Of a DNA stretch of 64,000 nucleotides, positions 43,747-53,217 are shown piece by piece. Numbering within the stretch: position 1 is the stretch's first letter; each line of letters starts with the position of its first letter. The notes below the pieces were generated by a model. That model did no database searches. It was not told the origin of the DNA and saw nothing but the letters and a program-made list of their open reading frames with translations. The position numbers and the translations under genes are program-made. Source of the stretch: Opitutaceae bacterium (GTDB lineage Bacteria > Verrucomicrobiota > Verrucomicrobiia > Opitutales > Opitutaceae); contig JAWLBB010000001.1 in the NCBI GenBank assembly GCA_041395105.1, positions 124,001-188,000 of the forward strand. Reading direction: 5' to 3'.

Positions 43747-44191
43747 GGAACTGTCCGGCCGCCTCCTCGTGGACACGAACGTGCTCATCTACGCCACCCT
43801 CAGGGGCGACCCACGGCACGACCAGGCACGGGAGGTTCTGGCCCAGCGCCACCGCCCCGGAGTGGAGATGTTCGTTTCCGTGCAGAATCTGGCCGAGATG
43901 TATCCGAACCTCACCGGCCCGAAAAACCAGCCCCCGGACAGCCCGACCCTCGCACGCGACAAGATCGTTTCCCTGTCCCGGCTTCGTGGCCTGACCGTTC
44001 TTCCCCTTACCCTGGAGAGCGTGCATGACGCGCTCGACCTCTGTGTGAAAGGAAGCGCGACCAGGCAGAGCTATTTCGACCGCCAGCTGGCCGCCCTGAT
44101 GCTGCGCGAGGCAATCCCGGTTATTCTTACTGAAAACGTGAAGGATTTCCTTTCCATCGATGGACTCACCCCCATCAACCCGTTTGCGTAA
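43736..44191 (+). CDS. PIN-domain toxin (VapC-like ribonuclease)
   Basis: 151 residues. The acidic PIN site is complete: D13 in LLVDTNVLIYA, E54 in NLAEMYPN, D115 in SYFDRQLAAL, with E133 in LTENVKDF near the end. VapC toxins cleave tRNA or rRNA; the target here is unknown. The ATG at 43736 is inside the antitoxin gene, giving translational coupling; the longer frame upstream is a shadow of the antitoxin. Together a type II toxin-antitoxin module, next to the IS element in the accessory region. Confidence 0.9.
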   Translation: MRVEELSGRLLVDTNVLIYATLRGDPRHDQAREVLAQRHRPGVEMFVSVQNLAEMYPNLTGPKNQPPDSPTLARDKIVSLSRLRGLTVLPLTLESVHDALDLCVKGSATRQSYFDRQLAALMLREAIPVILTENVKDFLSIDGLTPINPFA

Positions 44192-44355
44192 GTCGCCGGC
44201 TCTTCAATCAACAATTTCATCGACTCCCGGCGACCAATGGACCTCGCGATGGCGATTCGCAATTGTCGTTGACCATCCCCATGCAGGGACCCGTTCGACG
44301 GGTGTTCATCTTGAACAGTAAACAAAACGTAGCATGGACGGGTTTGTTCCGGGAT

Positions 44356-44386
44356 CAAAAACCAAACGTAGCCTCCTACGGTTTGT
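44356..44386 (-). terminator. Probable terminator of the second pfp gene
   Basis: On the minus strand, AAACCGTAG and CTACGTTT pair around GAGG with one bulged base, followed by GGTTTTT. It lies about 75 bases past the stop of the minus-strand phosphofructokinase gene. A related sequence AAAACGTAG occurs about 35 bases further on, so the segment may hold repeats. Confidence 0.5.
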
Positions 44387-44460
44387 TCTGTGGACCTTTG
44401 GCGCGGGGGCCGGATGTCCGGCCTACCCACCGGCGGGCGGGATCCGCGAATCGAACGGGA

Positions 44461-45687
44461 TCAGTGCCCGGTCGCAACCCGGGCACCCTTGGGCTGGCCG
44501 ATGTCCTGGAGCAATTCACCGAACCAGGGCAGGTCGATGTCGAAGGGTTTGCCGCCCTTGATCCGCTCGAACTCGATCGCCCGGAGGACATTATTGCGAT
44601 CCTCGTCGTGGCCGATGACTCCGCCCTCATGCCGGAAAGCGCATTCGACGGCCAGATCGGTGCAGCTCTTGATCAGGCGGAGGTCGTCGGCATTGGCCGG
44701 AGCCGCCCGCGAATAATAGCCGCTCTTCTGAATGAGGGTCTTCTCGGCGCCGAGCATGTCGGCGAACTGCTTGCCGAACCAGGCACCTGGATTGACCGCG
44801 TCCAGCTTGACGTGACCAAAGGCATCGCGGGGCACTTCCTTGCCCGAAGCCTCCATTTCCTTGACGATATCGGCCACCCCGGCGCCTTCACTGATGAAGA
44901 TGTTCACGTTGTCGGCCTCGTCCATGACCTTCCGCAGGCGTTCGGCCTCCGCTTCGATATCGATGCTCATTTCCGGGATGTAGATCCCATGCACATCAAG
45001 ACGCAGGCGGGAGAGTCCGATGGCAGGTGCCATTTCCCGGGCACCCTGCATCTTCCGGTAGGCGGCGGCGGTGGCCGCGGTCAACCAACCGCAGGAGCGG
45101 CCCATGACCTCGTGCACAATGAGCATGCGGGGATTGGCGTTGTGCTCCGCCACCACGTTCTGGAAGTAGCGGGCCCCCTCCTCCGCCGCGGTCCAGGCGC
45201 CGAGGCTCTGGCGAATGGGAATGACGTCGTTGTCGATCGTCTTGGGCAGGCCGATGACGGTCAGGTCGTAATTGTTGTTCCTGAGGAAGGCCGCCAGGTC
45301 GGCCGCCGCGGTGTTGGTGTCGTCTCCGCCAATTGTATGCAGAATATCGATACCATCCTTGACCAGCTGGTCGGCCGCCACCTTCTGGGGGTCCTGGCCC
45401 TCCGTGATCAGACCGCGCTTCAGGCAGTCCTTCACATTGGTCAGTTTGACCCGGCTGTTGCCGATCGGGCTGCCTCCGAACTGGTGGAGGATCGCCGCCT
45501 TCCCGCGGATCTCCGGGGTGACCGAAATACTGTCGCCCAGCAGGAGGCCCTTGTAGCCGCTGCGGTAGCAGAGGATTTCGACCTCGGGCGCGATTTCCGT
45601 GTAACGCTCGATCAAACCGCCGACGGCGGAGGACAGACAGGGGGCGAGACCGCCCGCGGTGAGGATGCCGACTTTCTTAACACTCAT
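44461..45687 (-). CDS. pfp: Pyrophosphate-dependent 6-phosphofructokinase
   Basis: 408 residues. Motifs: GILTAGGLAPCLSSAV at residues 7-22, GGDDTNTAAADL at 120-131, LPKTIDNDVIP at 147-157 and MGRSCGWLTA at 195-204. GGDD plus PKTIDND is the standard PPi-donor signature, so it would catalyse reversible conversion of fructose 6-phosphate with PPi. The start ATG at 45685-45687 follows directly with MSVKKVGILTAGG, the usual beginning of the family. It differs clearly from the copy at 5297-6553, with less than half of residues alike by eye, so they are from different clades rather than a recent duplication. Confidence 0.94.
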   Translation of the reverse strand: MSVKKVGILTAGGLAPCLSSAVGGLIERYTEIAPEVEILCYRSGYKGLLLGDSISVTPEIRGKAAILHQFGGSPIGNSRVKLTNVKDCLKRGLITEGQDPQKVAADQLVKDGIDILHTIGGDDTNTAAADLAAFLRNNNYDLTVIGLPKTIDNDVIPIRQSLGAWTAAEEGARYFQNVVAEHNANPRMLIVHEVMGRSCGWLTAATAAAYRKMQGAREMAPAIGLSRLRLDVHGIYIPEMSIDIEAEAERLRKVMDEADNVNIFISEGAGVADIVKEMEASGKEVPRDAFGHVKLDAVNPGAWFGKQFADMLGAEKTLIQKSGYYSRAAPANADDLRLIKSCTDLAVECAFRHEGGVIGHDEDRNNVLRAIEFERIKGGKPFDIDLPWFGELLQDIGQPKGARVATGH

Positions 45688-45812
45688 GGTAGATCAAAGG
45701 TGGATTCCGGATCGGTGCCTGAAGCACCGGTCCGGGAAGCTAGAAAGACCTCTGAGCGAGGTCCATCCCGAATCCGCAAATCCGTGGAATTCCCGAACCG
45801 GCAGACCCCTGT

Positions 45813-46385
45813 TCAATTACGTGAGTGCAGGTCGGGATCTCCCCTGAAGGTGCTCCCCTTCCTCTTCTTCTCCTGTTCCTCAAGGTAGACCTGCCGGTCG
45901 TAGAACTCTTCATAGAAGATCTCGGCTGATCGGCCGATCTCCTCGATCATCGAATCGGTGGCCCCTTCGAACCAGACATCGAAATCGGCGAAAAGCGACT
46001 GCGACTCATCCGGGTTGAAATAGGCGGCAAACGGTCGCTCGCCGAGACCGACGACGGCGGAAAAGACACTGCTCCGGTTGCTGACCACCAGGCAGGGGGG
46101 AAACGGCACCTGCGACTCACGGTACTCGGCGTGGCGTCCGGTCCCGGGTTCTCCGATCCCCTCCAGAGTCAGAAACGTCTCGGCCGCCTCGAGGAACCGG
46201 CTCAACTCCTGATCGGAAAAGTCGACCGGCAGTGCCCCGCCCATCCCCCAAAGCAGGATGGGACCCTCACGGTCCGCCTCGATCCGGAAGACGGCGAAGG
46301 GTTCGTGGAAATGTACGAGGTACTCCGTGTAGTCATCCGGCCAGTATACTCCCAGACCGAACTTCTGAGGCTCCTTGGCTGCCAT
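45813..46385 (-). CDS. Hypothetical cytosolic protein
   Basis: 190 residues starting MAAKEPQKFGLGVYWPDDYTEY. No signal peptide or membrane helix. Strands alternate (HFHEPFAVFRIEADREGPILLW; VPFPPCLVVSNRSSVFSAVVGL), followed by a long acidic helix and a Lys/Arg-rich tail (EQEKKRKGSTFRG). Family not recognised. It sits between the second pfp and the lytic transglycosylase on the same strand. Confidence 0.55.
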   Translation of the reverse strand: MAAKEPQKFGLGVYWPDDYTEYLVHFHEPFAVFRIEADREGPILLWGMGGALPVDFSDQELSRFLEAAETFLTLEGIGEPGTGRHAEYRESQVPFPPCLVVSNRSSVFSAVVGLGERPFAAYFNPDESQSLFADFDVWFEGATDSMIEEIGRSAEIFYEEFYDRQVYLEEQEKKRKGSTFRGDPDLHSRN

Positions 46386-46450
46386 GGCCGGGACTCAAGA
46401 GGCCGCCGGGAGAGATGGAAAGCGAATTCCGCCGGGGTAAACGGCGGCAC

Positions 46451-47464
46451 TCATTGCGGCTTGCCCGGAGGGGGCAGTTGAAGGGGGTCAATGCCCTCGC
46501 GGACCATGACGGTGGCAAACACCTTGGGGACATACATCTGGGTCTCGGTCGGGAGGTGATCGACGATACCCTCGTAGCTCGTCGTCTTGTGTTTCCTGAG
46601 AAGCCGACCGACCCGTCCCTCGCCTGCATTATAGGCCGCCACCGCCAGCGGCCAGGAGCCAAGCTGTCGATGGAGGATCCCCAGGTACCGGGCGGCAGCC
46701 CGCGCACTTCGCTCGGGGTCCGTCCTCTGATCGGGCCGCGAGGTCTTCATGCCGAATCGCTCCGCCGTCGCCGGCATGAACTGGAAGAGGCCGAGGGCGC
46801 CCACCGGACTCTTCGCCTTCGGGTTGAAGGACGACTCGACTTCGGCCAACCAGACCCACTCCGGAGGTATGCCTTCACTCGCGAAAATCGGTTTGAGTCG
46901 CGGCACCAGCAGGGTGGCATTCTTCGGCACGGGCCGGGCCTCAATCCTGGACTTCCAGTTTGCGAAGGTCCGGGCTGTCCGGACCGCTTCGCGATCCTGC
47001 GGAGCGGCCACCGGCGGGGCAGTCCGGGGCGGCGTGACCAATCCGGGCCCGGCCGGACCCTGGCGGACCGGCGCCGATTCTCCGAGCACGTAGTAGAGGG
47101 CACCCTCCGCCATCTCCAGATAGTCGAGCCTCTCTGCGAGCCAGTCCGCGTAATCCTCGCCGCCGGGAATCGTTCGCAGCCACTCAAGGGCCTGTTCCGC
47201 TTCGGGCCGAATCCAGGCCCAATCCGCGAGGGAATCCGATTGCAGGGTGGATTCGATCTGGTGCCAGAAGAGGTCCCATTCCTCCTTCGTCGGGAAGCGC
47301 ACGGATTCCTTCAGGGCCGGCGGTGCATAATCATCAAAGAGTTGCTGGCCGGTCTCGAACCAGGCATCGAGATCGACCGATCCCTCATCCGATCCGGGTT
47401 GGGCGAAGGCACAAAGGGGCAGGCCGACGAGGATCAGAGCCCTCAGGAGCCGTCTGCCGGCCAT
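46451..47464 (-). CDS. Lytic transglycosylase (SLT domain)
   Basis: 337 residues from the ATG at 47462-47464, which gives a signal peptide (RRLLRALILVGLPLCAFAQ). The SLT domain is in the second half: VWLAEVESSFNPKAKSPVGA with the catalytic Glu, LGLFQFMPATAERFGM, then AVAAYNAGEGRVGRLL and the final segment TQMYVPKVFATVMVREG. It cleaves peptidoglycan glycan strands, forming 1,6-anhydromuramic ends. The N-terminal part is helical and unassigned. It follows the lipoprotein gene at 47487 by 22 bases and is probably co-transcribed with it; upstream ATGs at 47509 would overlap that gene. Confidence 0.88.
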   Translation of the reverse strand: MAGRRLLRALILVGLPLCAFAQPGSDEGSVDLDAWFETGQQLFDDYAPPALKESVRFPTKEEWDLFWHQIESTLQSDSLADWAWIRPEAEQALEWLRTIPGGEDYADWLAERLDYLEMAEGALYYVLGESAPVRQGPAGPGLVTPPRTAPPVAAPQDREAVRTARTFANWKSRIEARPVPKNATLLVPRLKPIFASEGIPPEWVWLAEVESSFNPKAKSPVGALGLFQFMPATAERFGMKTSRPDQRTDPERSARAAARYLGILHRQLGSWPLAVAAYNAGEGRVGRLLRKHKTTSYEGIVDHLPTETQMYVPKVFATVMVREGIDPLQLPPPGKPQ

Positions 47465-47486
47465 CGACGGGGGCACCACCGGCCCC

Positions 47487-48674
47487 TCAGGATCCGTTGG
47501 CCTCATCATAACCCCGCAGGTAGAGGTCACTCGCCAATCGGTGCATTGCCTCGAGGGTCTCCGGATTGATCTTCTTCCATCCCTGTCCCTTCAGAGTGAT
47601 GCGGATCTCCAGCCCGTCGGCCTGTCCGCCGTCGGTCTGGTCGGAGGCGAAACTCTCCAGGGAATCGACCCACCCGAAAAACTCCGTCAATTGCCGACGA
47701 TCGAGCCAGGTGTGCGCCAGTCGGCGTTCGCTTCCTCCGCGACAATCACTGATGATGACTTCGCCGCCGGCATTGATCGCGACAATATCACAGAAGCCGG
47801 CAATCCCGCCGGTCCGTTCCCAGGAAAGAACGGTCGCCGGAGTTTCGGGATCCCCTTCAAACGACACGGACCGACTGTAGGCACGCACAAACTCGGCGAT
47901 CATCCGCTGCTCCACCTCCACGGCCACCTCCGTGCCGTTTCCCCGGAAATCGATTTCGCCTGCCTCGGTCGCCGCCCGAAACGGAGCGAACCGGGCGACC
48001 AGCTCACCGATGCCCCACTCACGATCAGCGGAACGATCTCGCACGGTCAGCTTCGGGCAACCCCTCAGGCCAACCGCCAGGCCGCGGCTGCCGATGGTTG
48101 AGGTGGCAAAACTCGATTGGGTGTCTTTCCAGATGGCCAGGGTGGTCCCGATGTCGGGCAGAGGTGCCGCCACCAGGCGAATCCGTTTCAGGCTTTCATC
48201 CGTGCGAAAACTGAAGCGCTGCCCTTCCGCCTCAAGAGTGACCGCATAGCCCGGGGTCAGCACCTGTGCGCAAATCTCACCCTCGGCCGGAAAGCCAAGG
48301 CAGGCGTCGGGCCAGACCGAATCCGCCGCCTCGACCACGCTGACATCGCTTTCCCTGAGCCCGAGTTGACCGCTCAGGATAAGCGCCAGGTCCTCTGCCG
48401 CCTGTTCCACAGGACTCAACGCTTCCGGAAGCTCCAACACCTCAACCGGTGCTTCCTCGACGACCTCCGGCTCGGGAACCGGCGCCACAACGGGTTTCTC
48501 GATTGTCTCGACCGGCGACCGCGGGGGCGGATTCGGCACCGCGACCACCGGTTCCGGCTGAGGTGTCGTGGTACAACCCGCGAAAACCCCAGCGAACAGT
48601 ATCGCTGCGATTGACAGGAAGACCGGGACACCCTTGCGGGGTTCCCAGGAGAGCAGAAGGGTAAATCGGAACAT
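47487..48674 (-). CDS. Lipoprotein with Pro/Val/Glu-rich linker
   Basis: 395 residues. The lipobox FAGC puts lipidated C34 after VFLSIAAILFAGVFAGC; a rather long basic n-region precedes it. A Pro/Val/Glu-rich linker (residues about 40-90) precedes a mostly beta soluble part with two Cys pairs (DACLGFPAEGEICAQVL; GFCDIVAIN...ISDCRGG). No catalytic motif was recognised. The linker would let it reach into the periplasm. It is upstream of, and likely co-transcribed with, the lytic transglycosylase, which hints at a cell-wall role but does not prove it. Confidence 0.65.
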   Translation of the reverse strand: MFRFTLLLSWEPRKGVPVFLSIAAILFAGVFAGCTTTPQPEPVVAVPNPPPRSPVETIEKPVVAPVPEPEVVEEAPVEVLELPEALSPVEQAAEDLALILSGQLGLRESDVSVVEAADSVWPDACLGFPAEGEICAQVLTPGYAVTLEAEGQRFSFRTDESLKRIRLVAAPLPDIGTTLAIWKDTQSSFATSTIGSRGLAVGLRGCPKLTVRDRSADREWGIGELVARFAPFRAATEAGEIDFRGNGTEVAVEVEQRMIAEFVRAYSRSVSFEGDPETPATVLSWERTGGIAGFCDIVAINAGGEVIISDCRGGSERRLAHTWLDRRQLTEFFGWVDSLESFASDQTDGGQADGLEIRITLKGQGWKKINPETLEAMHRLASDLYLRGYDEANGS

Positions 48675-48816
48675 GGCTGGGGCGAGCCGGCCGCAGGCGG
48701 GTCACGACTCCAGCCGGTCAAAAGAACCGGCAGTCTGATCGATAACCCGCGGCTCGACTCAGGTCAAGCGGAGGGAGACATCCCGGAGGCTTTTCAGGCG
48801 GCCCGAGAGACCTCGA

Positions 48817-50226
48817 TCAGAAGAAAGTCAGATACTCCTTCTCTTCCGCCATCCGCTTGATTATCAGGGCCAGCTCCATCGCGTGGTAGTCACCCCACAT
48901 CGACGACTCGCCGCAGGGTACCTTCCGGCCCTTCGGCTGGTAATCCCATCCATTCGGCCGGTGATAGATTGAATGCAGGATCAGTCCCTGGTGCCTCGGG
49001 TCGGTCGAGAGATAGGGCTCGTCAAAAAGAGTGTCGGCCACGGTCAGGCCGGCGTTGAGATAATGAGTTCCCCGGGCGTCCCCCTTGCCGGTCAGGTAAT
49101 TCCCCAGGCGGATCAATCCCTGAGCCGCGATGGCCGAGGCCGAGCTGTCGACCGGCTCCCAGGCATTGTAGGGGTCCGCCTTCTTTTTCCTGTAATCGCC
49201 CAGTCGGTGCAGATTGGGGGCCCCATCATCCCAATAAGGGATCCCGTCCAATGCCGTGTAGCCGTCGATGAAATGGTCCGCCGCCGCAATGGCCGTGCGC
49301 AGAAAGAGTTTTTCCACCGCGGCTTTTCCGCCGACTTCCTTGAGTTCGGCCGCCTTGATGGTCTGAAGGAATTCCAACTGTTCCGGATAGCCGGTGATGA
49401 TCCAGGCCGCACCCCGGGTCCACGTGCTGAAAGGTGTGTAGCCCTGTTGCGTGCTCGGGCAACGGTAACGCCCGTCATTGCGATTGAAGATCGACTCATG
49501 AACGACCCGGCCAGAGACATCGTAGGCATCCCGTCCCTCGCCAAAATAGACATTGAACCGGCTGGTGGTCCGGGCGTGCTCGACCGCCCGGTGCAGCAGG
49601 TTGATCGGCCTGTCGCCTTCACCCATCAGGGCATGGCCCAGTTGATGGGCCAGGACCAGCGCCCGCATCGAGCGGATGGTGTCCGAGAACAGGGAATGGG
49701 GACCGTTGAAGGAGTAGACATAGCCGGTGCCGTAAGCCGTCGTCGACCAGCGGGAGGCCTGCACCGCCCCGGAGACCTTCAGGGCCAGCTCGTAGAAATT
49801 GAGTTCCTCCTGGTTGAAGGGCAGACGACCCTCCAGCATCAGCCGCCGCAGGTTCCCATAGGTCGAAACGTTGTTGAACCCGTGGTCGTGAACCCCGATA
49901 TGGGATACATGGGAGGCCATGTGCCCCACCGTGCCCGCCCGCCCGATCTTCAGTGCGGCCTCGTCACCGGTGGCATCAAACTGGAGTATCGCACAACCGA
50001 ACTGGAAGCCCTGCGTCCATTCCGTCCACCCCTGCGAGGTGTATCGCCCCCGAACCGTGAAAACCGGGGTTCCTTTCGATGGATCCCAGGTTTTCTGGAT
50101 CAGACGGATCTTCTCCGCCGAGAGATCGAACAGGCGATCGATCTTGCGGGACAGCTTCTTGGGTTTCAGACCGGCTTTGATTCTCATGAGTCGTTCAGGA
50201 AAATCCGTCCGCAAGGGTTTGTCCAC
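48817..50226 (-). CDS. GH88-like unsaturated glucuronyl hydrolase
   Basis: 469 residues with a GTG start (50224-50226); an ATG 13 codons inside (MRIKAGLKPKK) is an alternative. GH88 features in an (alpha/alpha)6 barrel: GVHDHGFNN near the N-terminal half, GTGYVYSFNGPHSLF, STWTRGAAWIITGYPEQLEF, WEPVDSSASAIAAQGLIRLG and a terminal WGDYHAMELAL. The catalytic Asp residues are expected in the HDHGF and DSSASA/WGDY regions. Such enzymes release 4-deoxy-hexenuronic acid from unsaturated oligosaccharides produced by polysaccharide lyases. No signal peptide, so it acts in the cytosol. Confidence 0.85.
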   Translation of the reverse strand: MDKPLRTDFPERLMRIKAGLKPKKLSRKIDRLFDLSAEKIRLIQKTWDPSKGTPVFTVRGRYTSQGWTEWTQGFQFGCAILQFDATGDEAALKIGRAGTVGHMASHVSHIGVHDHGFNNVSTYGNLRRLMLEGRLPFNQEELNFYELALKVSGAVQASRWSTTAYGTGYVYSFNGPHSLFSDTIRSMRALVLAHQLGHALMGEGDRPINLLHRAVEHARTTSRFNVYFGEGRDAYDVSGRVVHESIFNRNDGRYRCPSTQQGYTPFSTWTRGAAWIITGYPEQLEFLQTIKAAELKEVGGKAAVEKLFLRTAIAAADHFIDGYTALDGIPYWDDGAPNLHRLGDYRKKKADPYNAWEPVDSSASAIAAQGLIRLGNYLTGKGDARGTHYLNAGLTVADTLFDEPYLSTDPRHQGLILHSIYHRPNGWDYQPKGRKVPCGESSMWGDYHAMELALIIKRMAEEKEYLTFF

Positions 50227-50368
50227 CCAGAACCCGATGGAGAGGCCGGGCTCAAGACCGCCCCTTGCGCGGTCGAAATAGAAGGCTGAACATGAATCTG
50301 CAGACGTGCGACGACGACTCCCCGGTTCCTCTCGAATCCAGTCCTCCCCAGAAACACGACTGAACGAG

Positions 50369-51160
50369 ATGTATCCGGTTTATTCTGAATTCTACCCTCG
50401 CATCGAGCGGTTTTTCACTCCGGATCAACCTGGCCATCCCATGGCCCGATCGGTTCTGGAGAACCGGTGCCCGGGGACCGCCTGGGTCGATCATCCCCAC
50501 CAGCCCACCACCGCCCTCGTGGCGCTTGATCACCGGTTTCTGATCGCCGGCCGGGACATGACCTCCGGCTTTCTCACCTCGGTGGTCGAACGCCTCCGCC
50601 GGGAAAACCGGCTTCACCTCGTGTGGTCCGACACCCTCCGGCGCCGCCTGAAGCCACCGCCGTCGCGGTCCCTCGAAATCGAACGAAGGGAACTCCGGGA
50701 TCGCGATCGGACCATCCCGTTCGCGCCGCCCGCAGACAACGAAGTTCGGGTCTGCAAGATCACCGCGGACCTCGCCCCTCACTGTCAATGGACCCACGAA
50801 ATGGAACGCATTTTCGGGGGACTCCGCCGATTCTTCGTGCACGGCCTCGGATTCTGCCTGATCCGCGGCGAGTCGATCCTGGCCGAAGCCTATGCCGCAT
50901 TCTGGGGCGACAGCCAGGTTGAGATCGCCGTTGTCACCGACCAGCGATACCGGCGCCAGGGTCACGGCCTGCGGGTCTGCAGGGAACTGATCGAAGCCTG
51001 TGAAGCCATGGGATTCGAAACCTACTGGAGCTGCGACAACCGCAATCAGGGGTCAATCCGGCTGGCCCAGCGTCTGGGTTACCGATCCTCCAGGAGCTAT
51101 CGGCTGCTTGAATACCCCGCCATCCAACGGAGCGCGCCGCCGGTGGCGACCTTCCGATGA
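50369..51160 (+). CDS. GNAT acetyltransferase of the GNAT_acetyltran type
   Basis: 263 residues from the ATG at 50369 (MYPVYSEFYPRIERFF); the earlier frame is basic and unrelated. The first 120 residues hold a variable domain, and the C-terminal GNAT fold has IAVVTDQRYRRQGHGLRVCREL (acetyl-CoA loop RRQGHG) and SCDNRNQGSIRLAQRLGY. Substrate unknown. Divergent from the GH88 gene and convergent with the GDPD gene. Confidence 0.8.
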   Translation: MYPVYSEFYPRIERFFTPDQPGHPMARSVLENRCPGTAWVDHPHQPTTALVALDHRFLIAGRDMTSGFLTSVVERLRRENRLHLVWSDTLRRRLKPPPSRSLEIERRELRDRDRTIPFAPPADNEVRVCKITADLAPHCQWTHEMERIFGGLRRFFVHGLGFCLIRGESILAEAYAAFWGDSQVEIAVVTDQRYRRQGHGLRVCRELIEACEAMGFETYWSCDNRNQGSIRLAQRLGYRSSRSYRLLEYPAIQRSAPPVATFR

Positions 51161-51197
51161 CCGAGTGGTCCCCAAACCTTCCGGCTCCCCTTCGCTC

Positions 51198-53102
51198 TCA
51201 CAAATCGGCGGTCGAGAATGTCTCGTGCGGAAGAAGCAGCCGCCGCAGCTGAAGGGCCACCTTTTCCGAATCTGCCAATTCTTCCCAGCTGTCGAGAAGC
51301 CTTCGCATCTCGCCCGGCCGGTCTGTGATCAGGTTGTCCACACCCATCTCGATCATGCGGAGGGCCAGTCTCGGGTCGTTGACGGTCCAGACATGCACCT
51401 CGGCCCCCCTGCGGTGAATCGACCGGACCAGTCCGGCCGTCATCTGTGCCGCGTTCATGCTGAAGGCATCCGCTTGCGCCGTGTTAAGCTGTCCCAATGA
51501 TCTGAATACGATATAGCCGATCCCGACCTCGGGAAATTCCGCCGCGAATGACCGCAGGGGCTCCCAGTCAAGGGACATGACCAGGCACTGGCCGGTGAAG
51601 GCTTCCGCCCGGAGGATCCGGCCCACCTTTCCGGCCAATGACGGGTCGACCCGGTTGTACTTGAGCTCGATGTTCAGGCGAAGCCGGCCCCGGCAGACGG
51701 CGATCGCCTCCTCCAGGGTCGCCACCGGCTCGCCCGCAAACTCGGGCGAAAACCGGCTGCCCACATCGAGAGTCCGCACCTCTTCGAGCGTAAGTTCGGC
51801 GACTTTGCGGGAATCGCCTCCGACCCGCATGAAGTCACCGTCGTGCTGGAGAATCACCGCTCCGTCCAGCGTCGTCTGTACGTCGATCTCGGCATAGTCC
51901 GCCCCGTCCTCGATTGCCTGCCGCAGGGCACTCAGGGTGTTTTCCGGTGCTTTCTGCGAGCTGCCACGGTGCGCGGTGATAAGCGGTGCTTTGCCGGGTT
52001 TGATCTCATCGACAAAGCCCCCGGTCCAGATGCCCGCACCGACCAGGATAATCAGGGCAAGAACCCACGCGGCTTTGCGGGCGCCCTTCGGCCTCACCCG
52101 TTCCAACCAGGCCGGAAGTGGTTTCGCCACCGGGCAATCACCATCATGAACCCGCTCCTCATAAGCCGCGAGGACAAGCAGAGCCAGACCGACCTTGTTG
52201 ATGATCAGGAGGATCAAACCGATCAGCGACAGCAATCCCAGCGCGGTCAGGACGACGGCCAGCGTCCAGCCCAGGCCACCGAGCTCGGTCCCCAGAAGGG
52301 CTGAGGCCACCCAGCGAACGAGGGCGGTCAGGAAGAGGAGCAGCAGGCCGAGCAGAAGATTCCACAGGCTGATGACGAGAATTCCCGCCCAAACCGTTCC
52401 CTTCGATCGGCGCCAGCTTATGGCCAGGGCGTGCAGTGGCCGCTGACCCTCGAAGACGATCAGGGGAACGGTATGCAGCCAGCGGACAAAGAGGCCAACG
52501 GCAGCCAGCAGCCAGGGCACAGTCCAGATGGCGGCCGCGACGAGCGCCGCGTACCACTCCGACGGATGCATGGCCAGGTAGAAATTGATGTCGTGGGCGC
52601 CGAGCCAATGCGACTTGATCCATAGGCACCCGCCCAGCCAGGGCAGGAGGCCCGTCCCGTAGATCAGAACCTGGATGATCCCCAACCGTGCAAGGGCCGG
52701 AAGGTGGACCAGGCTCTGCCAGACACTGGCCTCTGCCGCATCGGCCGCTTCCTGTGAGAAGCGCCTGATGATCACGAGCAGGCCTGCATATTCCGTGTAC
52801 AAAAGGGTGACGGCCGATCCGGCGATCACGAGCAGGAAGATCATTCCGGGAACCGAAAGGAAGAAGGCGACCATCTCGGTGTTTCCGATCGTTGTGCCCC
52901 CGCTGGCGGCGACCAGCCGGTTGGTCAACCAGGTTGTGCCGGGCAGGAAGAGGGCAAGTCCCAGAATTGAGAACCAGGCCTCATAGAGAGACACCGGACC
53001 GATCAGTTGCCGACGGCGTCGGAGAATCCACTTCAGATTGGCCGTCACCTTTCCCAACGTTTCGCCAAAAACCGAAAGGGATGAGAAAAAGAAACGGCGC
53101 AT
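51198..53102 (-). CDS. Glycerophosphodiester phosphodiesterase with membrane N-terminal domain
   Basis: 634 residues. Residues about 30-340 contain seven or more transmembrane helices (VSLYEAWFSILGLALFL; LLAAVGLFVRWLHTVPLIVF; LTAVLTALGLLSLIG-type segments), the arrangement of the GDPD membrane domain. The C-terminal 260 residues are a TIM-barrel GDPD: ITAHRGSSQKAPENTL (catalytic His and Glu), YAEIDVQTTLDGAVILQHDG (metal Glu/Asp) and VHVWTVNDPRLALRM near the end. It hydrolyses glycerophosphodiesters to glycerol 3-phosphate and an alcohol, probably at the outer face of the cytoplasmic membrane. Confidence 0.92.
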   Translation of the reverse strand: MRRFFFSSLSVFGETLGKVTANLKWILRRRRQLIGPVSLYEAWFSILGLALFLPGTTWLTNRLVAASGGTTIGNTEMVAFFLSVPGMIFLLVIAGSAVTLLYTEYAGLLVIIRRFSQEAADAAEASVWQSLVHLPALARLGIIQVLIYGTGLLPWLGGCLWIKSHWLGAHDINFYLAMHPSEWYAALVAAAIWTVPWLLAAVGLFVRWLHTVPLIVFEGQRPLHALAISWRRSKGTVWAGILVISLWNLLLGLLLLFLTALVRWVASALLGTELGGLGWTLAVVLTALGLLSLIGLILLIINKVGLALLVLAAYEERVHDGDCPVAKPLPAWLERVRPKGARKAAWVLALIILVGAGIWTGGFVDEIKPGKAPLITAHRGSSQKAPENTLSALRQAIEDGADYAEIDVQTTLDGAVILQHDGDFMRVGGDSRKVAELTLEEVRTLDVGSRFSPEFAGEPVATLEEAIAVCRGRLRLNIELKYNRVDPSLAGKVGRILRAEAFTGQCLVMSLDWEPLRSFAAEFPEVGIGYIVFRSLGQLNTAQADAFSMNAAQMTAGLVRSIHRRGAEVHVWTVNDPRLALRMIEMGVDNLITDRPGEMRRLLDSWEELADSEKVALQLRRLLLPHETFSTADL

Positions 53103-53217
53103 GTTTTTCCGATGACGGATCCGGCTGAAAAGGGCAAGGCTTCCTCGGATCCGGAAATGCCAAGGTGGGATCCGACCATTGCTTCACCCAACCGGAATCG
53201 ATTACGCTGACGATCCG

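Noticed and set aside
43303..43788. 161-codon minus-strand frame
   Set aside because: It is the shadow of the RHH antitoxin gene and its promoter; composition is Arg/Ser-rich without protein-like pattern.
44263..45888. 541-codon plus-strand frame opposite the second pfp
   Set aside because: Antisense shadow of the phosphofructokinase gene with all catalytic motifs on the other strand.
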